A stretch of 64,000 nt of DNA, taken from contig QCEN01000006.1 of the NCBI GenBank assembly GCA_003280575.1, forward strand, positions 1 to 64,000, in the 5' to 3' direction. Under the pieces are notes generated by a model. The model was not told where the DNA came from, did no database searches, and worked only from the letters and a program-made list of their open reading frames with translations. Made by a program: the position numbers and the translations under genes. The DNA is from Prochlorococcus sp. AG-355-P07. Lineage in GTDB: Bacteria > Cyanobacteriota > Cyanobacteriia > PCC-6307 > Cyanobiaceae. Shown in pieces: positions 1 to 7,830 of this stretch; position 1 is the stretch's first letter; each line of letters opens with the position of its first letter.

Positions 1-1
1 A

Positions 2-355
2 AACTATGAAGGAAATTGGGTTCAAAGATGGGAAAAGTACCGAAGTGAAAGTAAAGACAGAGATGTTGATGGTACAGCAAGTTTCACTCCATTAGGGGAA
101 TGGAGTACATATAAGATTGGAATCTACAATACAAGAGATAACGATGGGTTTGTGAGAGTCTATAAGGATGGGGAATTGATGTTTGATTATAATGGTGTCA
201 CTTATGATTGGCGTGGAAAGTATAATCGAAGTCATATCAGAATCGGTCTCTATCGAGATCGAGTAGTTGGAGTGAGTTACCCCGACCAAACGATTCACTT
301 TGATGATTTCATTGTTGTTTCAGATGAGAAAACTTTAGATAGTTATATAAAATGA
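2..355 (+). CDS. Polysaccharide-lyase-like protein, C-terminal part (5' end outside window)
   Basis: The frame is open from the left edge to a TGA at 353-355, giving 117 visible residues, so the start lies outside the window. Near the end, GLYRDR followed about 13 residues later by IHFDDFIVV resembles the closing beta-strands of heparin-lyase-I-like polysaccharide lyases (PF14099, concanavalin-like jelly roll). There, a hydrated Gly-x-Tyr-Arg strand precedes a 'tvyyDdirv' strand. VRVYKDGELMFDYNG also fits the sugar-lectin-fold strand with a 'DGK' turn. The visible part carries no clear catalytic residue. If correct, the product would cleave or bind acidic polysaccharide, probably outside the cell. 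Family assignment is by pattern only; another jelly-roll lectin domain is the main alternative. It sits at the edge of an accessory region. Confidence 0.55.
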   Translation, partial: NYEGNWVQRWEKYRSESKDRDVDGTASFTPLGEWSTYKIGIYNTRDNDGFVRVYKDGELMFDYNGVTYDWRGKYNRSHIRIGLYRDRVVGVSYPDQTIHFDDFIVVSDEKTLDSYIK

Positions 356-681
356 TTTTTACTACAAAGTGTTTTTTGCTTTTGAACAAATAGACTATAG
401 ATGGTGGATATCACTTGGAGATGAAATTAAAGGTAAAACTGGTTTACCGAATGAGAGTGTAGAGATCGAGGGATAAAATAAAATACTCCAAATTAACAAA
501 TAAACTCAGGGGATAAATTAGGGGATAATTCTCATTATCATCATCTTTTTGCCTTCCCTATACTTGTCATAGAGTGCCTTCAAGACTCACTCCGAGTAAC
601 TCCCTCTCCGTTCTTATTTGTGTTTTATCTTTTTAGTTATTTTCCTATTAGTTTTACAGCCAATTGGTTCGTAAAAATAAG
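356..681. other. Gene-free gap with two possible ORF remnants
   Basis: No intact gene is seen. On the plus strand, positions 351-476 are open and encode a peptide containing FAFEQIDYRWWISLGDE with no start codon, which looks like the tail of a lost gene. On the minus strand, 615-518 encodes NGEGVTRSES, then TGA. One base out of frame it continues as LKALYDKYREGKK, so a one-base deletion would explain the break. Both are low-confidence remnants, consistent with decaying island DNA. Confidence 0.35.
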
Positions 682-2904
682 CTAACCATTCGTTCTATCT
701 CCAAATAAAATGGTGACATTAATTCGACGATTTTCATAGCCTTCTTTGAATTCATAATTATCAGTTTCATGAAATAAGTCAGAATTGAAAACAACAGCAC
801 GATTTTCTTTATATGGAATTACTGTTGATTTTGCTTTATTTCTTTTGATCTCTTCTCGGATTTTTTTTACATCAGAATTATAACTCTCATGAGACCAATC
901 TTTTGGAGCCTCTACATCGTAGACGATCATGCCACCAGTCTTAGGGTTTAAGTTCGCTTCATTTGGAGTAATCCAGAAATTCACATTTACCGCTGCGGGA
1001 TCTGCGTGAACATGGATGCCACTGAGTGACGAATCTACCTCCTTTGCTCGACTATCATATTTATAAGCCCATATTTGTTTTATAGGATAATCTTTGAATA
1101 TTTTTGGGAATTTTTTACTTAGCTCGTCTGCTATTTGAAGAATCAACGGATTAGCTAATCCCGAACCCAAATAGGCTCCAATCCACCCAGTTGGTTTGAT
1201 ATCAAACCAAATTGTACTTCCTAACAGAAACTTACGAAGGGAATCTAAAGCTAGAGGACTTAAGAAATCATCAATATAAGTTAATCCGAAATCATGATCA
1301 AAATAATTTTGTGTAATTTTCTCAGTATTTAATGAATTATTTACTACGTCTTCTTTTAATTTAGGTGCTTCTACTTGATAAATTAAACGATTATAAATGT
1401 TATTGAGAAGATTTTGATGTTCATTACTTAAGTCAATTAATTTGGTTTCGGATGGCCACTTGATCGCAGTGGCAACTTTTTTATATATGTTAGCTATGCT
1501 CTTAAATTTTTCAGTCTCATAACATTGCGAAGCTAAATATTCAAATTGTTCAACATCATGTTTTATTTTTGCCTTGCTAATTCTTGTAAATCTTTTGTGA
1601 TTTGATTCTTTATTTTTTTCCCCTCTGAGTAACTTAGCACTTTCTGAAAAACATTTTAAAGATAATTCTTGTGAGCCTTTATGAAGAAGAATGCTACCTA
1701 AAAGTTGATGAGCATTTGGCAAGGTAGGTTTCAGCTCAATTGCTTTGCGTGTAGACAATTCTGCTTCTTGTAAGTTTCCAAGATCTTTTAATATTTTTCC
1801 ATGAATTAAATGAGCTTCAGCGAGATTGGGATTGAGTTCAATAGATTTGCGTATAAATACTTCTGCTTCTTGGGATTTGCCAACTTCTTTTAAAAGTACT
1901 CCTAGATTTAAATGTGTTGCTGCGATATTAGGTTTGAGTTCAATGGCTTTGCGTAGTGAAAATTCTGCTTCTTTTAATTTGCCAAGCTCACTAAATATTC
2001 TTCCTAAATTGGAATGAGCCTCAGCTAAATCAGGTTTAAGATGAATTACTTTTCCTAGTGATAATTCCGCTTCTCTTAATTTGCTAATTTCTTTTAAAAT
2101 TTTTCCCAAATTGTAATGAGCCTCAGAGAAATTAGGCTTGAGCTCAATAGCTTTTCGGTATGACAATTCTGCTTCTTTTAATTTGCTAATTTCTTTTAAA
2201 ATATTTCCCAAATTGTAATGAGCATTAGCAAAATTAGGATTCAATTCAATAGCTTTGTGTTGTGATAATTCTGCTTCTTTTAATTTGCTAATTTCTTTTA
2301 ATACGTTTCCTAGATTTAAATGAGCCTCTGCGAAATTAGGATTAAGTTCAATCGTTTTGCGAAAGGCGTTTTCTGCCTCTTGATGGTTGTGTTGCCCACT
2401 TTGGATTATTCCAAGAAGGAAATGAGAATTAGCGAAATTAGGATTAAGTTCAATCGTTTTGCGAAAGGCGTTTTCTGCCTCTATTAAATTCCCAAGATCT
2501 TTTAGTATTATTCCAAGATTGTAATGTGCCTCTGCAAAATCAGGTTTGATTGCTATCGCTTTTCGGTATGACAATTCTGCCTCTTTTAAATTCCCAAGAT
2601 CTTTTAGCATTGCTCCAAGATTGTAATGTGCCTCTGGAAAATCAGGTTTGATTGCTATCGCTTTACGGTATATAGAGTCTGCTTCTTGTGATTTCCCTAT
2701 ACTATTAAGTAAGACTCCATAGTTAAAAAATAATCTATGATCTTTAAAACCTTTATCTAAAAAATATTGATAAAATTTAGTTGCTTCTGAAATTTTTCCT
2801 TCTGAATGCAACTTTAATGCAAGTTTAAGTATTTGTTCTTTAGAAAGGTTGCTATTTTTATTGAATTCTTTTTTAGAATTGTACTGCTCCCCATATCCGT
2901 TCAT
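682..2904 (-). CDS. TPR protein with C-terminal 2-oxoglutarate/Fe(II) oxygenase domain
   Basis: The product has 740 residues. After a short Lys/Asn-rich head and a helical cap (LHSEGKISEATKFYQ), eleven 34-residue TPR units run from about residue 56 to 429, many with the pattern AEAHYNLGNILK...KEAE..YRKAIELNPNF. A linker (about 430-580) leads to an oxygenase domain with the iron-binding facial triad visible as H633-x-D635 and H712 (LFHETD). A likely 2-oxoglutarate-binding Arg is at R726/R727 (NRRINVTILF). NVNFWITP after HAD is typical of TPR-linked 2OG-Fe(II) oxygenases of bacteria. The inferred role is hydroxylation of a protein, peptide or glycan held by the TPR scaffold; the substrate is unknown. 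It shares its N-terminus and 5' flank with the next gene (3296-5230). No signal peptide is seen, so it is probably cytosolic. Confidence 0.8.
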   Translation of the reverse strand: MNGYGEQYNSKKEFNKNSNLSKEQILKLALKLHSEGKISEATKFYQYFLDKGFKDHRLFFNYGVLLNSIGKSQEADSIYRKAIAIKPDFPEAHYNLGAMLKDLGNLKEAELSYRKAIAIKPDFAEAHYNLGIILKDLGNLIEAENAFRKTIELNPNFANSHFLLGIIQSGQHNHQEAENAFRKTIELNPNFAEAHLNLGNVLKEISKLKEAELSQHKAIELNPNFANAHYNLGNILKEISKLKEAELSYRKAIELKPNFSEAHYNLGKILKEISKLREAELSLGKVIHLKPDLAEAHSNLGRIFSELGKLKEAEFSLRKAIELKPNIAATHLNLGVLLKEVGKSQEAEVFIRKSIELNPNLAEAHLIHGKILKDLGNLQEAELSTRKAIELKPTLPNAHQLLGSILLHKGSQELSLKCFSESAKLLRGEKNKESNHKRFTRISKAKIKHDVEQFEYLASQCYETEKFKSIANIYKKVATAIKWPSETKLIDLSNEHQNLLNNIYNRLIYQVEAPKLKEDVVNNSLNTEKITQNYFDHDFGLTYIDDFLSPLALDSLRKFLLGSTIWFDIKPTGWIGAYLGSGLANPLILQIADELSKKFPKIFKDYPIKQIWAYKYDSRAKEVDSSLSGIHVHADPAAVNVNFWITPNEANLNPKTGGMIVYDVEAPKDWSHESYNSDVKKIREEIKRNKAKSTVIPYKENRAVVFNSDLFHETDNYEFKEGYENRRINVTILFGDRTNG
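2330..2482 (-). repeat. Exact 51-bp direct repeat, 102 bp apart, inside the TPR array
   Basis: Positions 2330-2380 and 2432-2482 are identical over 51 bp and offset by exactly 102 bp, i.e. one 34-codon TPR unit. They encode FRKTIELNPNF-type helices twice. Identity at synonymous sites points to a recent unit duplication or gene conversion within the array. Confidence 0.85.
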
Positions 2905-3295
2905 CTTTAAGTTTTTATATACTTCCTAATTCATTAATACACCTAATAATATCATAACTATTTTAAGGGGTATCAATTTGGAAGATTTTGCTTTAATTTT
3001 TAATTATCCTAATTTCCTAAATAAATCGGTAAATATTGTTTTTATATTTTTTTAGTACTTTGTATATTCTCGGAGAAATTCCTATCCTTTTTTTGTTTAG
3101 GAAATTCATAGGCTTTCCTTAAATTTGTAAATTTTGAATTTACAAAATCCCAGAAAAATTTGCAGACTTGCTTCTTAGACATCAGATGATCGTCTTACAT
3201 AACTCTCCTTAAAAATATTTGTTCAAGAAGCATCCAGTCTTCAAAGGTTCTTCTCTATTGAGGCATTCAGTTTTAAGAGTTCCCGCTCTATTGGA
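2905..3295. other. Gene-free gap; 5' flank duplicated with the next TPR gene
   Basis: No gene is seen. The first 134 bases (2905-3038), directly upstream of the 682-2904 gene, align along their length with 5231-5364, the same position upstream of the next TPR gene. Identity is roughly three quarters by eye, including the shared strings AATAATATCATAA, GGAAGATTTT and CTAATTTCCTAAATA. This is probably the promoter/leader carried along in a gene duplication. A 9-bp perfect inverted repeat (TTTGTAAAT, 3124-3132; ATTTACAAA, 3138-3146) lies further out; it has no T-tract. Confidence 0.6.
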
Positions 3296-5230
3296 CTATT
3301 TTTTCTGTACTAAGTCAAAAACAAAACAAATTCTCTCTTCTGAACTTTTAAATGGAATAGTATGGTGGTATAGAGAAGAGGGAAAAATGATTATATCTCT
3401 TGTTTCTATTTTTTTTGAAGTCACATTAAATTTTTTATTTTTAGTAGGATACTTTGGTCCTTGGTAACTAAAAGCTATCTTACCCGAATCATCATTATTA
3501 TGATATTTAGGAATCTGTAAGTAAAAACTACCCGTAATCCATCCATATTCATGATTGTGAGACTTTAGGAATCCTCCAGATTTCATACTTATCATCCATG
3601 CTCGGAGTTCATAATGTTGAGGCCAATGATTTATAAAACCTTGACCACTATTTTTGAAATGTTGCTTATATTTTTCGATCTTTTGCTCTAAAGCTATTTT
3701 TATAGATTTGATGAATGGGTAGTCTAAAGATAGTAAATTTCCTGATGTTTGAGTTCCATTAGTTAAAAGTCCTTGAGCCCTCTCTTGAATTTCACTTACT
3801 TTATGAAAAGAAATTAGATTCTCAAGATCATTTGAGGAAAAAGATTCTTCATTAATTTTGTCTAAAAAAACATATTGAATTGATTGATTACAAAAGGGAG
3901 ATTTGTATTGTTTTTCGTAAATAATATTGGCGTGCTCTACTATGCCTCCTATATCAGCATTACAAACTTTATTCTTAAAAATCTCTTTATATTTTTTATG
4001 AAAATCTTTCTCTCTATCAAGAGATAATAAACAGCCTAAATATAAACTTTGGCAAGTATCTGACTTACCTTTAATAAGATATTTTGAAGCTAATTCAAAA
4101 TTTCCCACATTCATTAAAAGAAGAGTTAAGGATTTAATGTATTCTTCCTCTTCAGGCTTTAATTCAATTGACTTCATAAGGTGAGATAATGCTTCCTGAG
4201 ATTTACCCTGATCTTTAAGAATATTTCCAAGATTGAAATGTGCTTCAGCGAAATCAGTTTTAATTTCTAATGCTTTGCGATTGGATAATTCTGCTTCTTG
4301 AGATTTACCCTGCTCTCTAAGAATACATCCAAGATTGCAATGTGCTTCAGCGAAATCAGGTTTAATTTCTATTGCTTTGCGATATGATAATTCTGCTTCT
4401 TGAGATTTACCCTGATCTCTAAGAATACTTCCAAGATTAACATAAGCATCTGCGTAATTAGGATTAATCTTTATTGCTTTGCGATATGATAATTCTGCTT
4501 CTTGAGATTCACCCTGATCTCTAAAAATACTTCCAAGATTGACGTAAGCATCTGTGTAATTAGGATTAATTTCTATTGCTTTGCGATATGATAATTCTGC
4601 TTCTTTAAATTTACCCTGATCTCTAAGGATATTTCCAAGATTGGAATGAGCCTCAGAGAAATCAGGTTTTACTGCTATCGCTTTAAGGTACGAAGATTCT
4701 GCTTCTTGAGATTTACCCTGATCTCTAAGGATATTTCCAAGATTGCAATGTGCTTCTGCGAAATTAGGTTTTATTTCTATTGCTTTGCGAATTGATAATT
4801 CTGCTTCTTTAAATTTACCCTGATCTCTAAGGATATTTCCAAGATTGCAATGTGCCATCGAGAAATCAGGTTTTACTGCTATTGCTTGACGGTACGAAGA
4901 TTCTGCTTCTTTTAAATTTCCAAGATCTTTTAGTATTGATCCAAGATTGTAATATGCTTCTGCAAAATTTGGATTGATTACTATTGCTTTCCGGTATAAC
5001 GATTCTGCTTCTTGTAATTTTCCTAACCTGTTTAGTAAAACTCCATAGTTATAAAATAATCTCTGATCTTCAAAACCTTGATTTATAAAATGTTGATAAC
5101 ATTTAGTTGCCTCTGAAATTTTCCCTTCTGAATGAAATTTAAATGCTTGATTAATTAATTGTTCTTTAGAAAAGTTAATACCCTTAACAAATTTTTTTTT
5201 AAAATTATGCTGCTCACCAAAACCGCTCAT
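3296..5230 (-). CDS. TPR protein with C-terminal 2OG-Fe(II) oxygenase of a different family (PF13759-like)
   Basis: The product has 644 residues. The head (GFGEQHNFKKKF) and cap (FHSEGKISEATKCYQ) match the 682-2904 product. About nine 34-residue TPR units follow (about residues 56-361), mostly with RDQGKSQEAELSYRKAIEI. The C-terminal domain is unlike that of the neighbour. It has SHNHEYGWITGSFYL (H558/H560, the H-x-H pattern of the 2OG-FeII_Oxy_5 family), a glycine-bounded strand, then IIIFPSSLYHHTIPF (H622/H623) and an Arg at about 633 (ERICFVFD). This fits a complete jelly-roll 2OG oxygenase. Substrate is unknown; the TPR part probably docks it. Repeat units are similar at DNA level, suggesting ongoing unit turnover. 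Likely cytosolic. Confidence 0.8.
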   Translation of the reverse strand: MSGFGEQHNFKKKFVKGINFSKEQLINQAFKFHSEGKISEATKCYQHFINQGFEDQRLFYNYGVLLNRLGKLQEAESLYRKAIVINPNFAEAYYNLGSILKDLGNLKEAESSYRQAIAVKPDFSMAHCNLGNILRDQGKFKEAELSIRKAIEIKPNFAEAHCNLGNILRDQGKSQEAESSYLKAIAVKPDFSEAHSNLGNILRDQGKFKEAELSYRKAIEINPNYTDAYVNLGSIFRDQGESQEAELSYRKAIKINPNYADAYVNLGSILRDQGKSQEAELSYRKAIEIKPDFAEAHCNLGCILREQGKSQEAELSNRKALEIKTDFAEAHFNLGNILKDQGKSQEALSHLMKSIELKPEEEEYIKSLTLLLMNVGNFELASKYLIKGKSDTCQSLYLGCLLSLDREKDFHKKYKEIFKNKVCNADIGGIVEHANIIYEKQYKSPFCNQSIQYVFLDKINEESFSSNDLENLISFHKVSEIQERAQGLLTNGTQTSGNLLSLDYPFIKSIKIALEQKIEKYKQHFKNSGQGFINHWPQHYELRAWMISMKSGGFLKSHNHEYGWITGSFYLQIPKYHNNDDSGKIAFSYQGPKYPTKNKKFNVTSKKIETRDIIIFPSSLYHHTIPFKSSEERICFVFDLVQKK

Positions 5231-5691
5231 CTTTAAGTTTTTTTGTACTTTCTAAACCGTTAATCTCCCTAAATAATATCATAATTATTTTTAGACTTTT
5301 TGATTCGGAAGATTTTATTTCATTATTCATTATTCTAATTTCCTAAATAGATCAGTAAACATTGCTTTGTTCTAAATCTCTCGTTGTCTTACAAATTTCA
5401 CCATGTTCGGCATTGCTTGATTCGTCATAACATAAACACTTCCTTCCATTAGGAATCATCTCAAATTTGATGTACCTTAATGATAATTCAATTAGTAGAT
5501 TGAGTTGAATAAGTATGTAGTTTAGAGGTTGGATGCTATTTCAAATTTAGAAACAAACGCAGATCTAGAAAAGACCTTATAAAAGGAGTCTTTTTTAATG
5601 TGTTTTATAGGTATTATCAATAATTTTCATAAAAATGTAACTATCACTTTTAATATGTATCAATGAGAAGAAAAATTATCCTTGATATTTA
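5231..5691. other. Gene-free gap with duplicated 5' flank and a terminator-like hairpin
   Basis: Bases 5231-5364 are the second copy of the TPR-gene upstream region (see 2905-3038). The remaining 330 bases hold no credible ORF. A hairpin followed by a T-run (5569-5596) could end an unrecognised small transcript from the middle of the gap. Nothing else is seen. Confidence 0.5.
5569..5596 (+). terminator. Possible Rho-independent terminator
   Basis: AAAAGAC (5569-5575) pairs with GTCTTTT (5588-5594) around a 12-base loop, and the T-run extends to 5596. The stem is short and its 3' arm uses part of the T-run, so the call is weak. No plus-strand gene ends just upstream, so it would serve either a small RNA in this gap or nothing. 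Confidence 0.3.
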
Positions 5692-6009
5692 ATGTTGCGA
5701 ATTCTTCCTTTACCGATTTTTATTGGCATTTATTTATTCTCTTGGTGGAGATGTAGAAAAAATATTTCTGCTAGTGATAAGCAACTAAAACCATGCATTG
5801 ATTGGGCATATTTAAAAAATTTACCTCTTCCAGAAAAACCTTCCTTTATCGAGTTTTATATTGTCTATGTTTCTTCTTTTTTTAAATTTCCCTTTGGGAT
5901 AATTGTTCAAACACTACCTTTCTCAAAGAAAGTAAGAAACTACGAAAGAGAAATGAAGTTAATATTTGATAAATGGAATTTAGAAAAAATTAAAAAAATA
6001 ACTTACTAA
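5692..6009 (+). CDS. Small protein of unknown function with one membrane segment
   Basis: A 105-residue ORF. The N-terminus (residues about 2-19, ILPLPIFIGIYLFSWW) is hydrophobic and followed by RCRKN, so it could be an N-terminal membrane anchor. A second hydrophobic stretch (about 55-75, YIVYVSSFFKFPFGIIVQ) is interrupted by Lys. The C-terminus is basic and helical. I do not recognise a family. It lies alone on the plus strand between minus-strand TPR/oxygenase genes, with long flanks. Codon use looks like the surroundings. No strong ribosome-binding site precedes the ATG. Confidence 0.5.
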   Translation: MLRILPLPIFIGIYLFSWWRCRKNISASDKQLKPCIDWAYLKNLPLPEKPSFIEFYIVYVSSFFKFPFGIIVQTLPFSKKVRNYEREMKLIFDKWNLEKIKKITY

Positions 6010-6080
6010 TTTAGGGTATTGATTGTGGGTATAACTATACAAAAAAACAAAATGTGTTGTCTAATTATGGTGGTATGAAA

Positions 6081-6114
6081 TGGGGTAGGAAATACCAAAT
6101 TTCCTATTTCCCCA
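6081..6114. other. Strong imperfect hairpin in the intergenic gap, no T-tract
   Basis: TGGGG (6081-6085) and AGGAAAT (6087-6093) pair with ATTTCCT (6099-6105) and CCCCA (6110-6114). This gives a 12-bp stem with one small internal loop and a 5-base apex. It is GC-rich for this genome. No T-run follows on the plus strand, so it is not a normal terminator. On the minus strand the same area (about 6163-6053) is an open frame containing NYYGEGVFQSDPIW without a start codon, perhaps a gene remnant. Confidence 0.4.
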
Positions 6115-6290
6115 CTTCCATATTGGGTCACTCTGAAAGACTCCCTCGCCGTAATAATTGGTTTTTCCAAGAAGTTTAATAAAAAGTAAAACTAAGCAAT
6201 ATCAATCAAAAAAGTAGATTTTGGAAGTCTGCGTTTGCCTAAGTATTCCAAATCCTAAAGTCAATATGATTAGAAAATAAATTTTTATTA

Positions 6291-6887
6291 TTATTTTGGA
6301 AATATTAACCAACCAGTAATTATATACTTCACTCCTGAATTCAATACATTTCCTTTATGTGAATGTGTCCATTCAGCTGGCCAAATCAAAGTTAAACCTT
6401 TTGTTGGTTTTATGTCTAGATCATAATGATTGAAATAAGTTGAACCGCCATCCTCTACATCATTTAAGTAAGTCATGAAGGCAAATAGTCTGTGGAGAGT
6501 GTTTAAACCACATCTCTCACAATGAACTTCTTGAAAGTGTTGTCCAGGCTCATATTTCCCAATATTAAAGATTCCTATATCTAAATGCTTGACTATATTA
6601 GCTAAAAATGGCCACTGAAGATTGTAATCCTTGTAGCATTCAAATAAATTATTAAAGTATGTTTTATATATTTTGTTCTCTGGTAAATTTAATTCTTTTG
6701 GTGAAATAGATATGTCTTGTCTATCTTTAGTTTCTAGGTTAAGACCGCTTGTAGTTTTTCCTTGGTATTGTTTATTTTTATTTTTTTCAAAGTATTCGAT
6801 TATCTCTTCACATAAAGTTGGATCGATTATCCAAGAACCAATAAAGTTTGGATTTAGGTTTCCTTTTTGTAAATTTGATCTTTTCAT
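6291..6887 (-). CDS. Prolyl-4-hydroxylase-like 2OG-Fe(II) oxygenase (stand-alone)
   Basis: The 198-residue product is a single oxygenase domain of the P4H type. MTYLNDVEDGGSTYF (about 138-152) is the diagnostic strand-turn. The first metal site is H122-C-E124, i.e. HxE rather than the common HxD. The distal His is in THSHKGN (H175/H177), and K187 (GVKYIITGW) is the expected 2-oxoglutarate-binding Lys. Similar enzymes are known from T4-like cyanophages and marine picocyanobacteria. It follows the disrupted TPR gene (6910-7830) by only 22 bases on the same strand, suggesting co-transcription, with the TPR protein as substrate adaptor. The target is unknown. Confidence 0.75.
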   Translation of the reverse strand: MKRSNLQKGNLNPNFIGSWIIDPTLCEEIIEYFEKNKNKQYQGKTTSGLNLETKDRQDISISPKELNLPENKIYKTYFNNLFECYKDYNLQWPFLANIVKHLDIGIFNIGKYEPGQHFQEVHCERCGLNTLHRLFAFMTYLNDVEDGGSTYFNHYDLDIKPTKGLTLIWPAEWTHSHKGNVLNSGVKYIITGWLIFPK

Positions 6888-6909
6888 GAAATAATATTTT
6901 TTGATAATT

Positions 6910-7830
6910 TTAGTTTATTGATAAGCCCTTTATTAAATTAAATTCGATGAAACCTTTCCCTTGTTTGAGATGTTTAATTCCCTCAAAATAATTTCCTTGA
7001 CTTAAAAGTATATTCCCTAGTAAGTAATGAGCATTTGCGAAATCAGATTTGATTTCTATTGCTTTGCGGGTGAATGATTCTGCCTCTTTTAAATTCCCAA
7101 GCTCTGTCAAAATATCTCCTATATTTAAATGAGCCTCTGCGAAATTAGGATCAAGTTCTATTGCTTTGCGGGTAAATGATTCTGCCTCTTTTAAATTCCC
7201 AAGATCTTTTAGTATTATTCCAAGAATAGAATAAGCATTTGTGTACTTGGGATTTATTTCTATTGCTTTGCGGGTAAATAATTCTGCCTCTTTTAAGCTC
7301 CCAAGATCTTTTAGTATTATTCCAAGATTGGCATAAGCATCTATGTAATTAGGATTAAGTTCTATTGTTTTGCGGTACGATAATTCTGCCTCTTTTAAGT
7401 TCCCAAGATCTTTTAGTATTGCTCCAAGATTGTAATGCGCCTCTGTAAAATCAGGTTTGATTTTTATGGCTTTGCGTTATGATAATTCTGCCTCTTTTAA
7501 GTTTCCAAGATCTTTTAGTATTGCTCCAAGATTGTAATGCACCTCTGCAAAATCAGGTTTGATTTCTATGGCTTTGCGGTATATAGATTCTGCTTCTCGT
7601 AATTTCCCTAAACTAATAAGTAAGACTCCATAATTATAAAATAATCTATGATCTTTGAAACCTTGATTTAAGAAATATTGATAACATTTAGTTGCTTCTA
7701 AAATTTTTCCTTCTGAATGCAACTTAAATGCTTTTTTAAGTATTTGTTCTTTAGAAAGGTTTCTCTGTTCATAACTTTTATTTTTTTTATATTCTTTCTC
7801 AAAACCTTTCATATTAAAATTTTTAGACAT
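6910..7830 (-). pseudogene. TPR-repeat gene broken by a single in-frame TAA
   Basis: One continuous 307-codon frame is interrupted only at 7479-7477. Other units read gaa-tta-tca-TAC-cgc (ELSYR); this one reads TAA, a one-base C-to-A change in the coding strand. Upstream of it lie the family's head and cap (FHSEGKI-type, here LHSEGKILEATKCYQ) and the first TPR units. Downstream are about five more complete TPR units and a tail ending GFIEFNLIKGLSIN. Unlike its two relatives it has no fused oxygenase; the separate P4H-like gene follows 22 bases later. The upstream fragment alone would be 117 residues. The break could be a true pseudogene, a population variant or a sequencing error. Confidence 0.75.

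Noticed and set aside
3219-3467. 82-codon plus-strand ORF
   Set aside because: It lies mostly antisense to the oxygenase end of the 3296-5230 gene and its composition follows from that gene; no start site or homology.
2330-4900. CRISPR array
   Set aside because: The regular repeats are 102-bp coding units of TPR proteins with no unique spacers and a continuous reading frame.
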